Assembly: GCF_019913785.1 (NCBI RefSeq)
Contig: NZ_JAIOHK010000065.1
Location: 1-49,635 of the forward strand
Direction: 5' to 3'
Length of the DNA: 49,635 nucleotides
Origin: Altibacter sp.
GTDB lineage: Bacteria > Bacteroidota > Bacteroidia > Flavobacteriales > Flavobacteriaceae
The position numbers and the translations under genes are program-made. This document shows, one piece after another, positions 14,504 to 23,137 of the stretch. Position 1 is the first letter of the stretch. Every line of letters begins with the position of its first letter. The notes under the pieces are model-generated. The model saw only the letters and a list, made by a program, of their open reading frames with translations, searched no databases and had not been told where the DNA came from.

Positions 14504-17422
14504 TTATTTAACAATAATCCTTCCTGTTTGATATGCCGTAGTGGATGTACCACCAACTCTAACTAAATAAACACCGCTTGCGGCAGCAGACATATTCAAT
14601 TGTACTTTAAAGGAACTACCGTCCTTTTCCAACAACTTCACTCCGAGTTGTTGCCCTAACATATTATAAACACCTGCGTAGGCAGTACCGTCATAATCTG
14701 AATTGAAAGTAAGCTCGAACAGGTTATCTCCGATAGTGACGATTATCAATTCAGAATTACGAATAGCCTGATCTTCTACACCTAAATCACCAATGCTCAC
14801 ACTGTAATCTTCCGTTTCACCATACTGAGTTTCCTCACAAGGATCGTTAGGAACAGGTGATTGCCAATTCGACTTGGCTCTCATTCTGTGTTGCCCAATG
14901 GCAGCGTTAGCAGGTATGGTTAAATCTACGGTTACCGTATAGGAACCTGAACCCTGTCCGGGAGCTATCACGAAATTAGGTACGACCACCTCATCATTTG
15001 TGAAGTTATAATCGTCGTTAAAATCGACCCAAACTTTTACATTCTGATCTCCATATCCAGTTGTAAAGGTTATATCATAGGTCTCTCCTTCATCCAAATA
15101 GGCTATTTGGGAGGTAAAATCACCATACCCCTCACAGGCCGAAACATTATTTATTTCAGCAATAGAAACCAATTGGAATCCGTCCCCAAAGGAACAATCG
15201 GCAGCAGGCTGACATAGTACATTATCTATTATTGCTGTAGCTTCATCGTTGGTGGCATCCATATCACCGGCCAAGGCAGTAGAAACACTTACATTGTACG
15301 TTCCCAAGGCTGAAAAATCGGCGGTAGTGGCAAAATCATAATTTATTTCTTCTTCTGCAAGGATTGGCCCCGCAAAGGTCTCCACTACCGGAGTCCCTCC
15401 GTCGATCACATACTGTACATCAAAATTAGACTGTGTTGCCCCACCAAAATTCTTCAAGGTTACTGAAATAGTTTCAGCATTACTCAAACCGGAACCAGAA
15501 ACCGGAGCTGTAATTTCCAATGCACCAACATCGTTGGCCAATAAGTGGCTCACGTTTTTTGTGAATGCGTCATTGGGAGCAAATTCATCCCCTGACAGAT
15601 TTGTTCTCGCTTCAATAGCGTAGGTCTGTCCCGAAGTGGATAGATCTACTGTTTGGGCAAACGTATAGGTTTCGTTTGAATTTGGTGCAATGGTACCTAC
15701 GTACATTTCGGTGGCTACCAAATTTCCATCTACTCTCAGTTCCACCGGAATATTTGACTGTGGAGCAGCACCAAAGTTTCGAATACTAATTTCAACCGTT
15801 TCGGCATTTGTCAAAATTCCATTGGTTGGTTGGGCCATATTACTCACACCCACGTCTGCGGTGAATCCTCCTGTCAATGAAAAAGAGGCCACCTGTGTTC
15901 GCCATTGGTTATTCGCCGAAAAATATTCGGCAGTATGCCAGAACGTAAAATTATTTGGATCCATGGTAAGGTGCGAATAATCACCAAAACGATTTGAAAA
16001 AGTTTGTACCCCAATACCATCGACGATGGTAGTTTCAGCTACCGTCATTTGCCCTAAAGGATCTCCATCAAAGCGTCCTGTATAGCGAATACCTACAGGC
16101 AGAGTAGCACTCCCAATATTAAACGCAAGACCAATATTTCCGGCAGCATCAATAGCGCCACTTCCCATAAAACGACTGTGACCATCGGCCGGCGCATAGG
16201 TTCCTTCTTGATATATCGTCCATGGATTCACACCATCATTTCGCAATTCAATCCATCGTACCCCTGAGGTATCATTATTATCTACGTCTGTGTTAAAGGT
16301 AATCAGCCATGAATTATATGCTCCAAAACTTCTATAATTGGCTGCAAAAGAAACTATACCACCAATCATGTCAAGCTTCTGACCGGTACCAGGTTGGGGT
16401 AAGTCGCCAGCTCCAAAAGGTGCAAAAATTGTGTTAAACGGATCTGTAGCAAGTTCGAGAGCCGACGAAATTGAGGAGTTTCCTATAGTACCCCAGTCCA
16501 TTGTAATCTCCCATATTTTTAAGTGATCGAATGGAACCGATCCACCCCATGCGTCATCTTGCATATACACTATATATCCAGGCACATTGGCCGGATAAGA
16601 AGTTCCAAGAAGGTTGGCGGGTTCCGGACTAATTACATAGTTAGGCATTGGTACTTGTCCGGGTAACGGAAAACCTGCGATTTGAGGATTCGCTCCTCCG
16701 GCGAGGATGACGTCACGTTCAATGGCATATACTTTATTCGCTCCGCCCTTATTGGCTGTTAAATAATAACCATCGGGCCATACACTATAGTGCGGATAAT
16801 CCGGAAATTGATCCAATGAAAATTGATACACATTATAAGCACCTGTCGGATCATTGGTGTCGGACACTCCGATGGCCAATGAATTACTTAAAGAACCAAA
16901 TTCACTTACAAAATAACGATCTGCTAATTGATCGTACAATACGATGGGGTCACCCGAATTAGTTCCAATACCAAGGAAGGTTCCCAATGCCACAGGACCC
17001 ACTAAAAGTGTTCCTGTTTTATCGAAAATCTTTACACTCGAATTAACTGAGTGCACATAATGGTTAGGGCCAACAGCTCCTGTAGGATCGGGTGGAGTAA
17101 ATCCTGTATTATCAAATCCAACAAAATTCTGTTCTAAAGGAAAGCTTTCAATACCGCCCATTTCACGTTGTGCCTTGTTGTCTATCCCGTTTGGCAAGGC
17201 ATCCATATTCACCTGTGCATTATAACGAGATCTGTTCGGCACAATTTTAATTTCTTTGATGCCTATATTGCTTTCAATCTGTTGTGTCGCATAATCGCGT
17301 AACGGAATGGTTTTTCCAATAAAGGTTCCCACAATCACCTCGGTAGGCCCGGACGATTCTTGAGCAGATAGCCCTACACTACAAATTAGAAAGAAGGCTA
17401 CTAGTACATTTTTTAGTTTCAT
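14504..17422 (-). CDS. Secreted T9SS protein with CARDB-like repeats and GEVED domain (paralogue B)
   Basis: 972 residues, same length and same domain order as the 11439 gene: signal peptide (MKLKNVLVAFFLICSVGLSA), large N-terminal domain with FTPPDPTGAVGPNHYVHSVNS, two CARDB-like repeats, GEVED domain and T9SS type A sorting domain ending in GRIIVK. The CARDB and GEVED parts are nearly identical between the two proteins, while the pro-region after the signal peptide (about 40-95) and the sorting domain core differ more. It arose by tandem duplication that included promoter and terminator. Probably a surface protein with the same class of ligand. Confidence 0.88.
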   Translation of the reverse strand: MKLKNVLVAFFLICSVGLSAQESSGPTEVIVGTFIGKTIPLRDYATQQIESNIGIKEIKIVPNRSRYNAQVNMDALPNGIDNKAQREMGGIESFPLEQNFVGFDNTGFTPPDPTGAVGPNHYVHSVNSSVKIFDKTGTLLVGPVALGTFLGIGTNSGDPIVLYDQLADRYFVSEFGSLSNSLAIGVSDTNDPTGAYNVYQFSLDQFPDYPHYSVWPDGYYLTANKGGANKVYAIERDVILAGGANPQIAGFPLPGQVPMPNYVISPEPANLLGTSYPANVPGYIVYMQDDAWGGSVPFDHLKIWEITMDWGTIGNSSISSALELATDPFNTIFAPFGAGDLPQPGTGQKLDMIGGIVSFAANYRSFGAYNSWLITFNTDVDNNDTSGVRWIELRNDGVNPWTIYQEGTYAPADGHSRFMGSGAIDAAGNIGLAFNIGSATLPVGIRYTGRFDGDPLGQMTVAETTIVDGIGVQTFSNRFGDYSHLTMDPNNFTFWHTAEYFSANNQWRTQVASFSLTGGFTADVGVSNMAQPTNGILTNAETVEISIRNFGAAPQSNIPVELRVDGNLVATEMYVGTIAPNSNETYTFAQTVDLSTSGQTYAIEARTNLSGDEFAPNDAFTKNVSHLLANDVGALEITAPVSGSGLSNAETISVTLKNFGGATQSNFDVQYVIDGGTPVVETFAGPILAEEEINYDFATTADFSALGTYNVSVSTALAGDMDATNDEATAIIDNVLCQPAADCSFGDGFQLVSIAEINNVSACEGYGDFTSQIAYLDEGETYDITFTTGYGDQNVKVWVDFNDDYNFTNDEVVVPNFVIAPGQGSGSYTVTVDLTIPANAAIGQHRMRAKSNWQSPVPNDPCEETQYGETEDYSVSIGDLGVEDQAIRNSELIIVTIGDNLFELTFNSDYDGTAYAGVYNMLGQQLGVKLLEKDGSSFKVQLNMSAAASGVYLVRVGGTSTTAYQTGRIIVK

Positions 17423-17455
17423 GGTAAATGATTTAGTTTTTGATGTTTAGAAGCA

Positions 17456-17484
17456 CCAAGATACGCGAATTTTTTAATTCAAAA
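17456..17484 (-). promoter_or_regulatory. Candidate promoter of T9SS paralogue B
   Basis: Minus-strand TTTTG (plus 17480-17484), 16-bp spacer and TATCTTGG (plus 17456-17463), conserved in spacing with the promoter of paralogue A. The leader downstream (plus 17423-17455) is also nearly the same in both copies. Confidence 0.4.
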
Positions 17485-17567
17485 CCTACAAAACCAGTAG
17501 GGTACACGGCTTTACAGGTATGCCAAATTCGTTTTTTGTAATAGGTATTAATTTTCCTAAAATTGGT

Positions 17568-17575
17568 TACCTTTG
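17568..17575 (+). promoter_or_regulatory. -7 box of purL, which decides the start codon
   Basis: TACCTTTG matches TAnnTTTG. Transcription would begin near 17582, downstream of the possible TTG (17563) and ATG (17578) starts, leaving ATG 17608 as the first usable start. Confidence 0.5.
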
Positions 17576-17607
17576 CCATGTTCAAAATTCACTCAAATTC
17601 AACTAGG

Positions 17608-20600
17608 ATGATTCACTTTTTTGGAGACGTAAAAAACATTGTTTTTGCTGTCCAAACCCCCGAGGAACTTTTACAAACCGACGTCGATAAATTACAATGG
17701 CTTTTTGGAAATCAACCCAAAATAAACAAATCCGAATTATCGGATTTTTTTGTTGGTCCCCGTGCTGCCATGGTGAGCCCCTGGAGTACCAACGCCGTAG
17801 AAATTACTCAGAATATGGGAATCAAGGGCATTGTCCGAATTGAAGAATTTACACATATTGCTGAAGGCTTTACCGATTTTGATCCTATGTTGTCACAGAA
17901 ATTCAGCAAACTGGATCAGCAGATCTTTACCGTGAACATCCAACCCGAACCCATACTGGAAATTGAGGATATCGCCGCTTATAATCAGAAAGAAGGCTTA
18001 GCACTTAATGCTGAAGAAATTACCTACCTAGAAAATCTCGCCAAAAAATTAAACCGAAAACTCACCGACAGTGAGGTGTTTGGTTTCAGTCAAGTGAATA
18101 GTGAGCACTGCCGTCATAAAATTTTCAACGGAACCTTCGAGATTGACGGCAAGGAAATGCCTTCCTCGCTGTTTAAACTTATCAAAAAGACATCTCAGGA
18201 AAACCCGAACGATATCGTTTCGGCCTATAAGGACAATGTAGCCTTTGTAAAAGGTCCTAAGGCCACTCAGTTTGCACCCAAGAGTCCGGATAAGCCCGAT
18301 TTCTATCAGAAAACAGATTTTGAAAGTGTTATTTCCCTCAAAGCCGAAACTCATAATTTCCCTACGACCGTAGAACCCTTTAACGGTGCAGCCACTGGAA
18401 GTGGTGGGGAGATTCGGGATCGGTTGGCCGGAGGAAAAGGATCACTCCCCTTGGCCGGAACTGCCGTATATATGACTTCCTATTCACGGTTGGAAGAAAA
18501 CAGACCTTGGGAAAAGGAAATGGCCGAAAGAGATTGGTTGTACCAAACGCCTTTGGATATTTTGATAAAAGCGAGTAACGGGGCTTCCGATTTCGGAAAT
18601 AAATTTGGACAACCGCTCATTGCCGGTTCGGTCCTAACCTTCGAACATGAGGAAGATACTGCTACTTCACCCAATACAAAAGCGCGGAAGTTAGGCTATG
18701 ACAAGGTAATCATGATGGCCGGAGGTATTGGTTATGGCAAGGCAGATCAGGCAATAAAAGATACGCCAAATAAGGGCGATAAAATAGTAATCCTAGGCGG
18801 TGAAAACTATCGAATTGGGATGGGAGGTGCCGCAGTGTCCTCGGCAGACACCGGTGAATTTTCCAGTGGCATCGAATTAAACGCCATTCAGCGTTCAAAT
18901 CCCGAAATGCAGAAAAGAGCAGCCAATGCGATTCGCGGCATGGTGGAAAGTGAACACAACCCCATCGTTTCTATTCACGATCACGGCGCCGGAGGCCACC
19001 TCAACTGTTTGAGCGAATTGGTAGAAGAAACCGGTGGAAAAATAGATCTGGACAAATTACCCATTGGGGACCCAACCCTTTCGGCCAAAGAACTCATAGG
19101 AAATGAATCCCAGGAGCGAATGGGGCTGGTGATTGGAGAGAAGGACATTGCCAAGCTCCAACGCGTGGCCGATCGAGAACGGTCTCCCATGTACGAAGTG
19201 GGAGTGGTTACCGGCGATAACCGTTTTTGCTTTGAAAGTAGTAGTACCGGCGCCAAACCCATGGATTTTGAATTAGAAGATATGTTTGGAAGTTCTCCCA
19301 AAACAGTCTTAAAAGATCGAACCATTGTTAGAAATTACAGAGATGCGTCCTACAATACCACAAAAATTAATCAGTATATCGCGCAGGTAGTACAATTGGA
19401 AGCTGTCGCTTGTAAAGACTGGCTTACCAATAAGGTAGACCGATGTGTGACAGGACGGGTTGCCAAGCAACAATGTGCTGGCCCCTTACAGCTACCCCTG
19501 AACAACTGCGGGGTGATGGCACTTGATTATAACGGAAAGCACGGGGTTGCCACCTCTATAGGACACTCACCGGTGAGTGCCTTGGTGGATCCGGTAGCGG
19601 GTTCTCGAAATTCGATTGTCGAAGCCTTGACAAATATCGTTTGGGCTCCTTTAGACAACGGACTAAAAAGTATTTCCCTTTCGGCCAATTGGATGTGGCC
19701 CTGTAATAACGAAGGAGAAGATGCCCGTTTGTATAAGGCGGTAGAAGCGGTAAGTGATTTTGCCATCGAACTGGGGATCAATGTTCCCACCGGAAAGGAT
19801 TCGCTTTCCATGAAGCAGAAATATAAAAATGAAGAGGTAATCGCACCGGGAACCGTTATTATTTCGGCGGCGGGTCATTGTAACGATATTAAAAAAGTAG
19901 TAGAACCTGTGCTTCAAAAGAAGGCCGGAAGTATCTACTATATCAATATCTCGCAAGACAGTTTTAAACTTGGGGGTTCTTCCTTTGGGCAAATTCGCAA
20001 CGCCATTGGTAAGGAAGTTCCAACAGTTTTAAATGCAGCCTACGTAAAGACCGTGTTTAATACGCTTCAGGGCTTAATTTTGAAAGGAAAGATTGCCGCC
20101 GGTCACGATGTGGCTTCGGGCGGACTGATCACAACCCTGTTAGAAATGTGTTTTGCCGACACAAATGTAGGAGCGTCTCTGGATCTGTCCGGATTGGGCG
20201 AGGAAGATCTTGTAAAAGTTTTATTTGCTGAAAATTGTGGGGTCGTGATACAGGCTTCGGAAGATGAGGTGGTAGAAAGATCACTTTCAGAAAAAAACAT
20301 TGCCTTCGTGAAAATTGGAACGGCTACCGAAACAGAAACACTTCGGCTGAAGCACTTTGACACTCAATTAAATCTCGATATTCCAGAATTACGTGATGTC
20401 TGGTATACAACGTCTTACCTATTAGATCAAAAACAAAGCGGGAAGCAAAAAGCGAAAGAACGTCTCGTAAATTATAAGCGACAACCCCTTACCTATTTAT
20501 TTCCGAAGCAGTTTACCGGCAAGTTTCCTCAAATTGATACTGCGAAACCCCGTATCAAAGCGGCCATTATTCGGGAAAAGGGTAGTAATAGCGAGCGGGA

Positions 20601-21297
20601 AATGGCCTATGCCATGCACTTGGCTGGATTTGATGTGAAGGATGTGCATATGACCGACCTCATCGAGGGACGTGAAAACCTGGAAGATATTCGGTTTATT
20701 GCTGCCGTAGGAGGATTTTCCAACAGCGATGTCTTAGGAAGTGCGAAGGGCTGGGCCGGTGCCTTTTTGTATAATGAAAAGGCAAATACGGCGTTAAAGA
20801 ATTTCTTTGCGAAGGACAATACACTTTCCTTGGGCGTTTGTAACGGTTGCCAGTTGTTTGTCGAATTGGAATTGCTTACTCCAGAACACGTTCAGAAGCC
20901 AAAAATGCTGCATAACGAGACCGGTAAGTTTGAATGTAATTTTACTTCGGTCACGATTCAGAAGAATAATTCGGTCATGCTTTCTTCTTTGGAAGGAAGT
21001 ACTCTGGGAATTTGGGCTGCGCACGGTGAGGGAAAATTTAGTTTTCCTATGGCGGAAGAAAACTATCATATCGTTGGAAAATATGGCTACGATGCTTTTC
21101 CGGCCAATCCCAATGGCAGTGATTTCAATACTGCCATGATGTGTGATACAACCGGTCGTCATTTGGTGATGATGCCACACTTAGAACGCTCCACCTTCCC
21201 TTGGAACTGGGCACATTACCCCAAAGACCGTAACGATGAAGTGTCGCCATGGTTGGAAGGCTTTGTCAATGCCAGAAAGTGGTTGGAACAAAACTAA
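17608..21297 (+). CDS. purL: Phosphoribosylformylglycinamidine synthase, single-chain type
   Basis: 1229 residues from ATG 17608 (MIHFFGDVKNIVFAVQT), the N-terminus usual for this family in Flavobacteria; the frame is open further upstream to 17563 but a -7 promoter box lies in that part. It converts FGAR to FGAM with glutamine and ATP, the fourth step of purine synthesis. Order: N-terminal PurS-like part, linker with EVFGFSQVNSEHCRHK, two AIRS-type domains (KAETHNFPTTVEPFNGAATGSGG; VPTGKDSLSMKQKY), and a C-terminal glutamine amidotransferase with nucleophile Cys1078 in LGVCNGCQL, HGEGKF and MMPHLERS. No terminator is obvious after it. Confidence 0.96.
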   Translation: MIHFFGDVKNIVFAVQTPEELLQTDVDKLQWLFGNQPKINKSELSDFFVGPRAAMVSPWSTNAVEITQNMGIKGIVRIEEFTHIAEGFTDFDPMLSQKFSKLDQQIFTVNIQPEPILEIEDIAAYNQKEGLALNAEEITYLENLAKKLNRKLTDSEVFGFSQVNSEHCRHKIFNGTFEIDGKEMPSSLFKLIKKTSQENPNDIVSAYKDNVAFVKGPKATQFAPKSPDKPDFYQKTDFESVISLKAETHNFPTTVEPFNGAATGSGGEIRDRLAGGKGSLPLAGTAVYMTSYSRLEENRPWEKEMAERDWLYQTPLDILIKASNGASDFGNKFGQPLIAGSVLTFEHEEDTATSPNTKARKLGYDKVIMMAGGIGYGKADQAIKDTPNKGDKIVILGGENYRIGMGGAAVSSADTGEFSSGIELNAIQRSNPEMQKRAANAIRGMVESEHNPIVSIHDHGAGGHLNCLSELVEETGGKIDLDKLPIGDPTLSAKELIGNESQERMGLVIGEKDIAKLQRVADRERSPMYEVGVVTGDNRFCFESSSTGAKPMDFELEDMFGSSPKTVLKDRTIVRNYRDASYNTTKINQYIAQVVQLEAVACKDWLTNKVDRCVTGRVAKQQCAGPLQLPLNNCGVMALDYNGKHGVATSIGHSPVSALVDPVAGSRNSIVEALTNIVWAPLDNGLKSISLSANWMWPCNNEGEDARLYKAVEAVSDFAIELGINVPTGKDSLSMKQKYKNEEVIAPGTVIISAAGHCNDIKKVVEPVLQKKAGSIYYINISQDSFKLGGSSFGQIRNAIGKEVPTVLNAAYVKTVFNTLQGLILKGKIAAGHDVASGGLITTLLEMCFADTNVGASLDLSGLGEEDLVKVLFAENCGVVIQASEDEVVERSLSEKNIAFVKIGTATETETLRLKHFDTQLNLDIPELRDVWYTTSYLLDQKQSGKQKAKERLVNYKRQPLTYLFPKQFTGKFPQIDTAKPRIKAAIIREKGSNSEREMAYAMHLAGFDVKDVHMTDLIEGRENLEDIRFIAAVGGFSNSDVLGSAKGWAGAFLYNEKANTALKNFFAKDNTLSLGVCNGCQLFVELELLTPEHVQKPKMLHNETGKFECNFTSVTIQKNNSVMLSSLEGSTLGIWAAHGEGKFSFPMAEENYHIVGKYGYDAFPANPNGSDFNTAMMCDTTGRHLVMMPHLERSTFPWNWAHYPKDRNDEVSPWLEGFVNARKWLEQN

Positions 21298-21337
21298 AAA
21301 ACAACATCTAAAATCAAGTTGCTTCCCTACGAGTGAA

Positions 21338-21634
21338 TTAGTGGTTCTTCACCCGGCGATTCTTATAGTTTCGTATCAAATTCAGGATAATCCCTCCAAC
21401 ATTTACGATGGCATGGAGTGCTATTGCGAGTAATAAAAATATCCAATAATCCATATCTTCCCACATATCTGCGGCCTTATTGTATTTATAAAGTAAGAAT
21501 AACCCGTAAATACAGTGGATTGTTAAATTAATAAGCAAAACCCGCCTTCTTTTTTTTGCCACATACCAGAATATAAGCAGTATTACCCAATAGCAAACGA
21601 AGAATACTAAAATTGCCTGATTGTCTATATCCAT
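21338..21634 (-). CDS. Small integral membrane protein of unknown function
   Basis: 98 residues, three hydrophobic segments (about 6-25, 33-51 and 63-86) with a positively charged C-terminus (RNYKNRRVKNH) and KKRRR after the first helix. The codon positions look coding and the ATG at 21634 gives a full membrane protein, so I take it as real, but no family is recognised. It converges with purL and is divergent from the T9SS surface gene at 21891, with 256 bp between the latter two. Confidence 0.6.
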   Translation of the reverse strand: MDIDNQAILVFFVCYWVILLIFWYVAKKRRRVLLINLTIHCIYGLFLLYKYNKAADMWEDMDYWIFLLLAIALHAIVNVGGIILNLIRNYKNRRVKNH

Positions 21635-21797
21635 ACTTTTTAAAATTAGAATAATTGTATTTCTGAAGTTTGCAGCAGTGTCTAAAGTAGTTATTTATAC
21701 GAACAATTGTCTCTTAAGTTGGATGCAGTATTGTAACGAGGAACACCCTGTGCTCGGTTCGTCCTATATTTCATGATGCCAATTGACGTAAAAACCT

Positions 21798-21860
21798 ATT
21801 CATCAATTGAGAAGTACCATTCATCAATTCCTGACTTAATTAGCTCAGTCCCTGAATTAG
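21798..21860 (+). promoter_or_regulatory. Three tandem 21-bp repeats, candidate LytTR operator
   Basis: Three consecutive 21-base units start at 21798, 21819 and 21840. Units 1 and 2 share ATTCATCAATT exactly; units 2 and 3 share CCTGA and TTA at the same offsets (13 of 21 positions equal in each pair). A 21-bp period is two helical turns, the spacing of half-sites bound by LytTR proteins. The array ends on the -7 box of the downstream gene, where a weak -33 would need an activator. Confidence 0.5.
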
Positions 21861-21865
21861 TTTTG
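21858..21865 (+). promoter_or_regulatory. -7 box of the T9SS surface-protein gene
   Basis: TAGTTTTG matches TAnnTTTG; transcription would start near 21872, 19 bp before the ATG. There is no TTG in the -33 position. Confidence 0.55.
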
Positions 21866-21890
21866 GAGTATAAATCAAATAAAGCAAATC

Positions 21891-23033
21891 ATGAAAACAC
21901 TATTTACATTACCTCTATTTTTAAGCTTCACTATTTTTATGGGAATTTCTGAAATAATGGCCCAGCCGGTGAACGACTTAATTGAAAATGCGATCGATCT
22001 TGATGAAGGGCCCTACCCCTATTCGGAACTCAATATCGCATTTCAAAACGCTACAGTTACAAATGATGCAACTACCGGTGGGAATTGTGAGATCCACTTA
22101 GCAGGCATTTGGTACAAGTTTACTGCCACCAGCACGGGGACAGTTGCCGCTGTTATGGTAAATCCGTCAACCCCTTATGTTGTATTCTTTACGGGACCAA
22201 ACGAAGATGTAACCGATGGAAGTGAATTGACCTATGTCGATGTCCCTTCAAACTTATGTGCGATAGGCAATTCGGCTACAATTGATACCACTATGGGGAC
22301 TACCTATTATATCTATATGAAAAACAGCATATCAAGTGATGTGCTGATCAATATCAACCCGGCTTTGGTACCAGAAAATGATGACATAACCCTTGCAACA
22401 GATCTTAATTTAATTAACGATTCGAATTATTTAGACCAAGATATTCAATTTCAGTTTGCCACCAATACAAATGACGGCGGTCAATCAGGTTGCGATACAC
22501 AAGCATTGGAAGGTGTCTGGTATAAATTTTATTCGAATGCCGGTGGTACAGTTATTGCGCAGATGGGATTTGATCCCGGAGACTCCGTCATCACTATGTA
22601 TTATACTCAAAATGGCGATGCTACCAGCGGTTCAGAGTTAACGTATATTGCTTCAAATAGTAATATATGTGGATTCTCCAACCTTACTGAAATTGAGACA
22701 GAACCTAATACGTACTACTATATTTTTGCCCATTCGCAACATGCTGTCAATAGTGTATTATTTAATATCGATAGTGATATCTTAGGAACAAGTGAGAATC
22801 TACTAGAAGGCTTCAGTTTTTATCCAAATCCAACGTCTCTTGAAATTAATTTATCGGCTAAAAATACAATCGATGAAGTATCAATGTACAACCTATTAGG
22901 ACAAAGGGTATTGCTCCAAAAGCCCAATGCAACACGGAATACCGTCGATGTATCTTTTTTACAAAGTGGATTATATGTTATGCATGTTTCTTCAGAGGGG
23001 AAGACTGCTACGTATAAGATTGTAAAAAGATAA
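21891..23033 (+). CDS. T9SS-secreted surface protein with two tandem beta-sandwich repeats
   Basis: 380 residues. Signal peptide (MKTLFTLPLFLSFTIFMGISEIMA). Two repeats of about 130 residues follow (about 26-158 and 162-295); each starts with ND...A..L, has GxWYKF (GIWYKFTATSTGTV; GVWYKFYSNAGGTV) and SELTY, and ends with TYYYIF or TYYIYM before LINI/LFNI. This pattern resembles PPC-type (pre-peptidase C-terminal) sandwich domains. The C-terminal 80 residues are a T9SS type A sorting domain (FSFYPNPTSLEINLSAKN ... GLYVMHVSS ... YKIVKR). No catalytic motif. It sits directly before a kinase/regulator block and its promoter carries 21-bp repeats, so it may be a target or partner of that system. 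Confidence 0.85.
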   Translation: MKTLFTLPLFLSFTIFMGISEIMAQPVNDLIENAIDLDEGPYPYSELNIAFQNATVTNDATTGGNCEIHLAGIWYKFTATSTGTVAAVMVNPSTPYVVFFTGPNEDVTDGSELTYVDVPSNLCAIGNSATIDTTMGTTYYIYMKNSISSDVLININPALVPENDDITLATDLNLINDSNYLDQDIQFQFATNTNDGGQSGCDTQALEGVWYKFYSNAGGTVIAQMGFDPGDSVITMYYTQNGDATSGSELTYIASNSNICGFSNLTEIETEPNTYYYIFAHSQHAVNSVLFNIDSDILGTSENLLEGFSFYPNPTSLEINLSAKNTIDEVSMYNLLGQRVLLQKPNATRNTVDVSFLQSGLYVMHVSSEGKTATYKIVKR

Positions 23034-23064
23034 TAATCGTAGGTTTAGTATGGTAATCTATGTA

Positions 23065-23100
23065 AGAAAGCTGTCCAAATAAGTATTTGGGCGGCTTTCT
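23065..23100 (+). terminator. 16-bp hairpin after the surface-protein gene
   Basis: AGAAAGC...CAAAT pairs with ATTTG...GCTTTCT over 16 positions (two G-U pairs) around an AAGT loop. No U-run follows, so it is a weak terminator at best; it could instead stabilise the upstream mRNA end or allow read-through into the kinase genes. Confidence 0.4.
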
Positions 23101-23137
23101 AAATGCACGTCTAACTCCCTAATTAATTGTTTCTATT

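Noticed and set aside
20794-21180. Overlapping plus- and minus-strand ORFs at the end of purL
   Set aside because: Both are shadows of the glutamine amidotransferase domain, where the purL frame shows the catalytic motifs.
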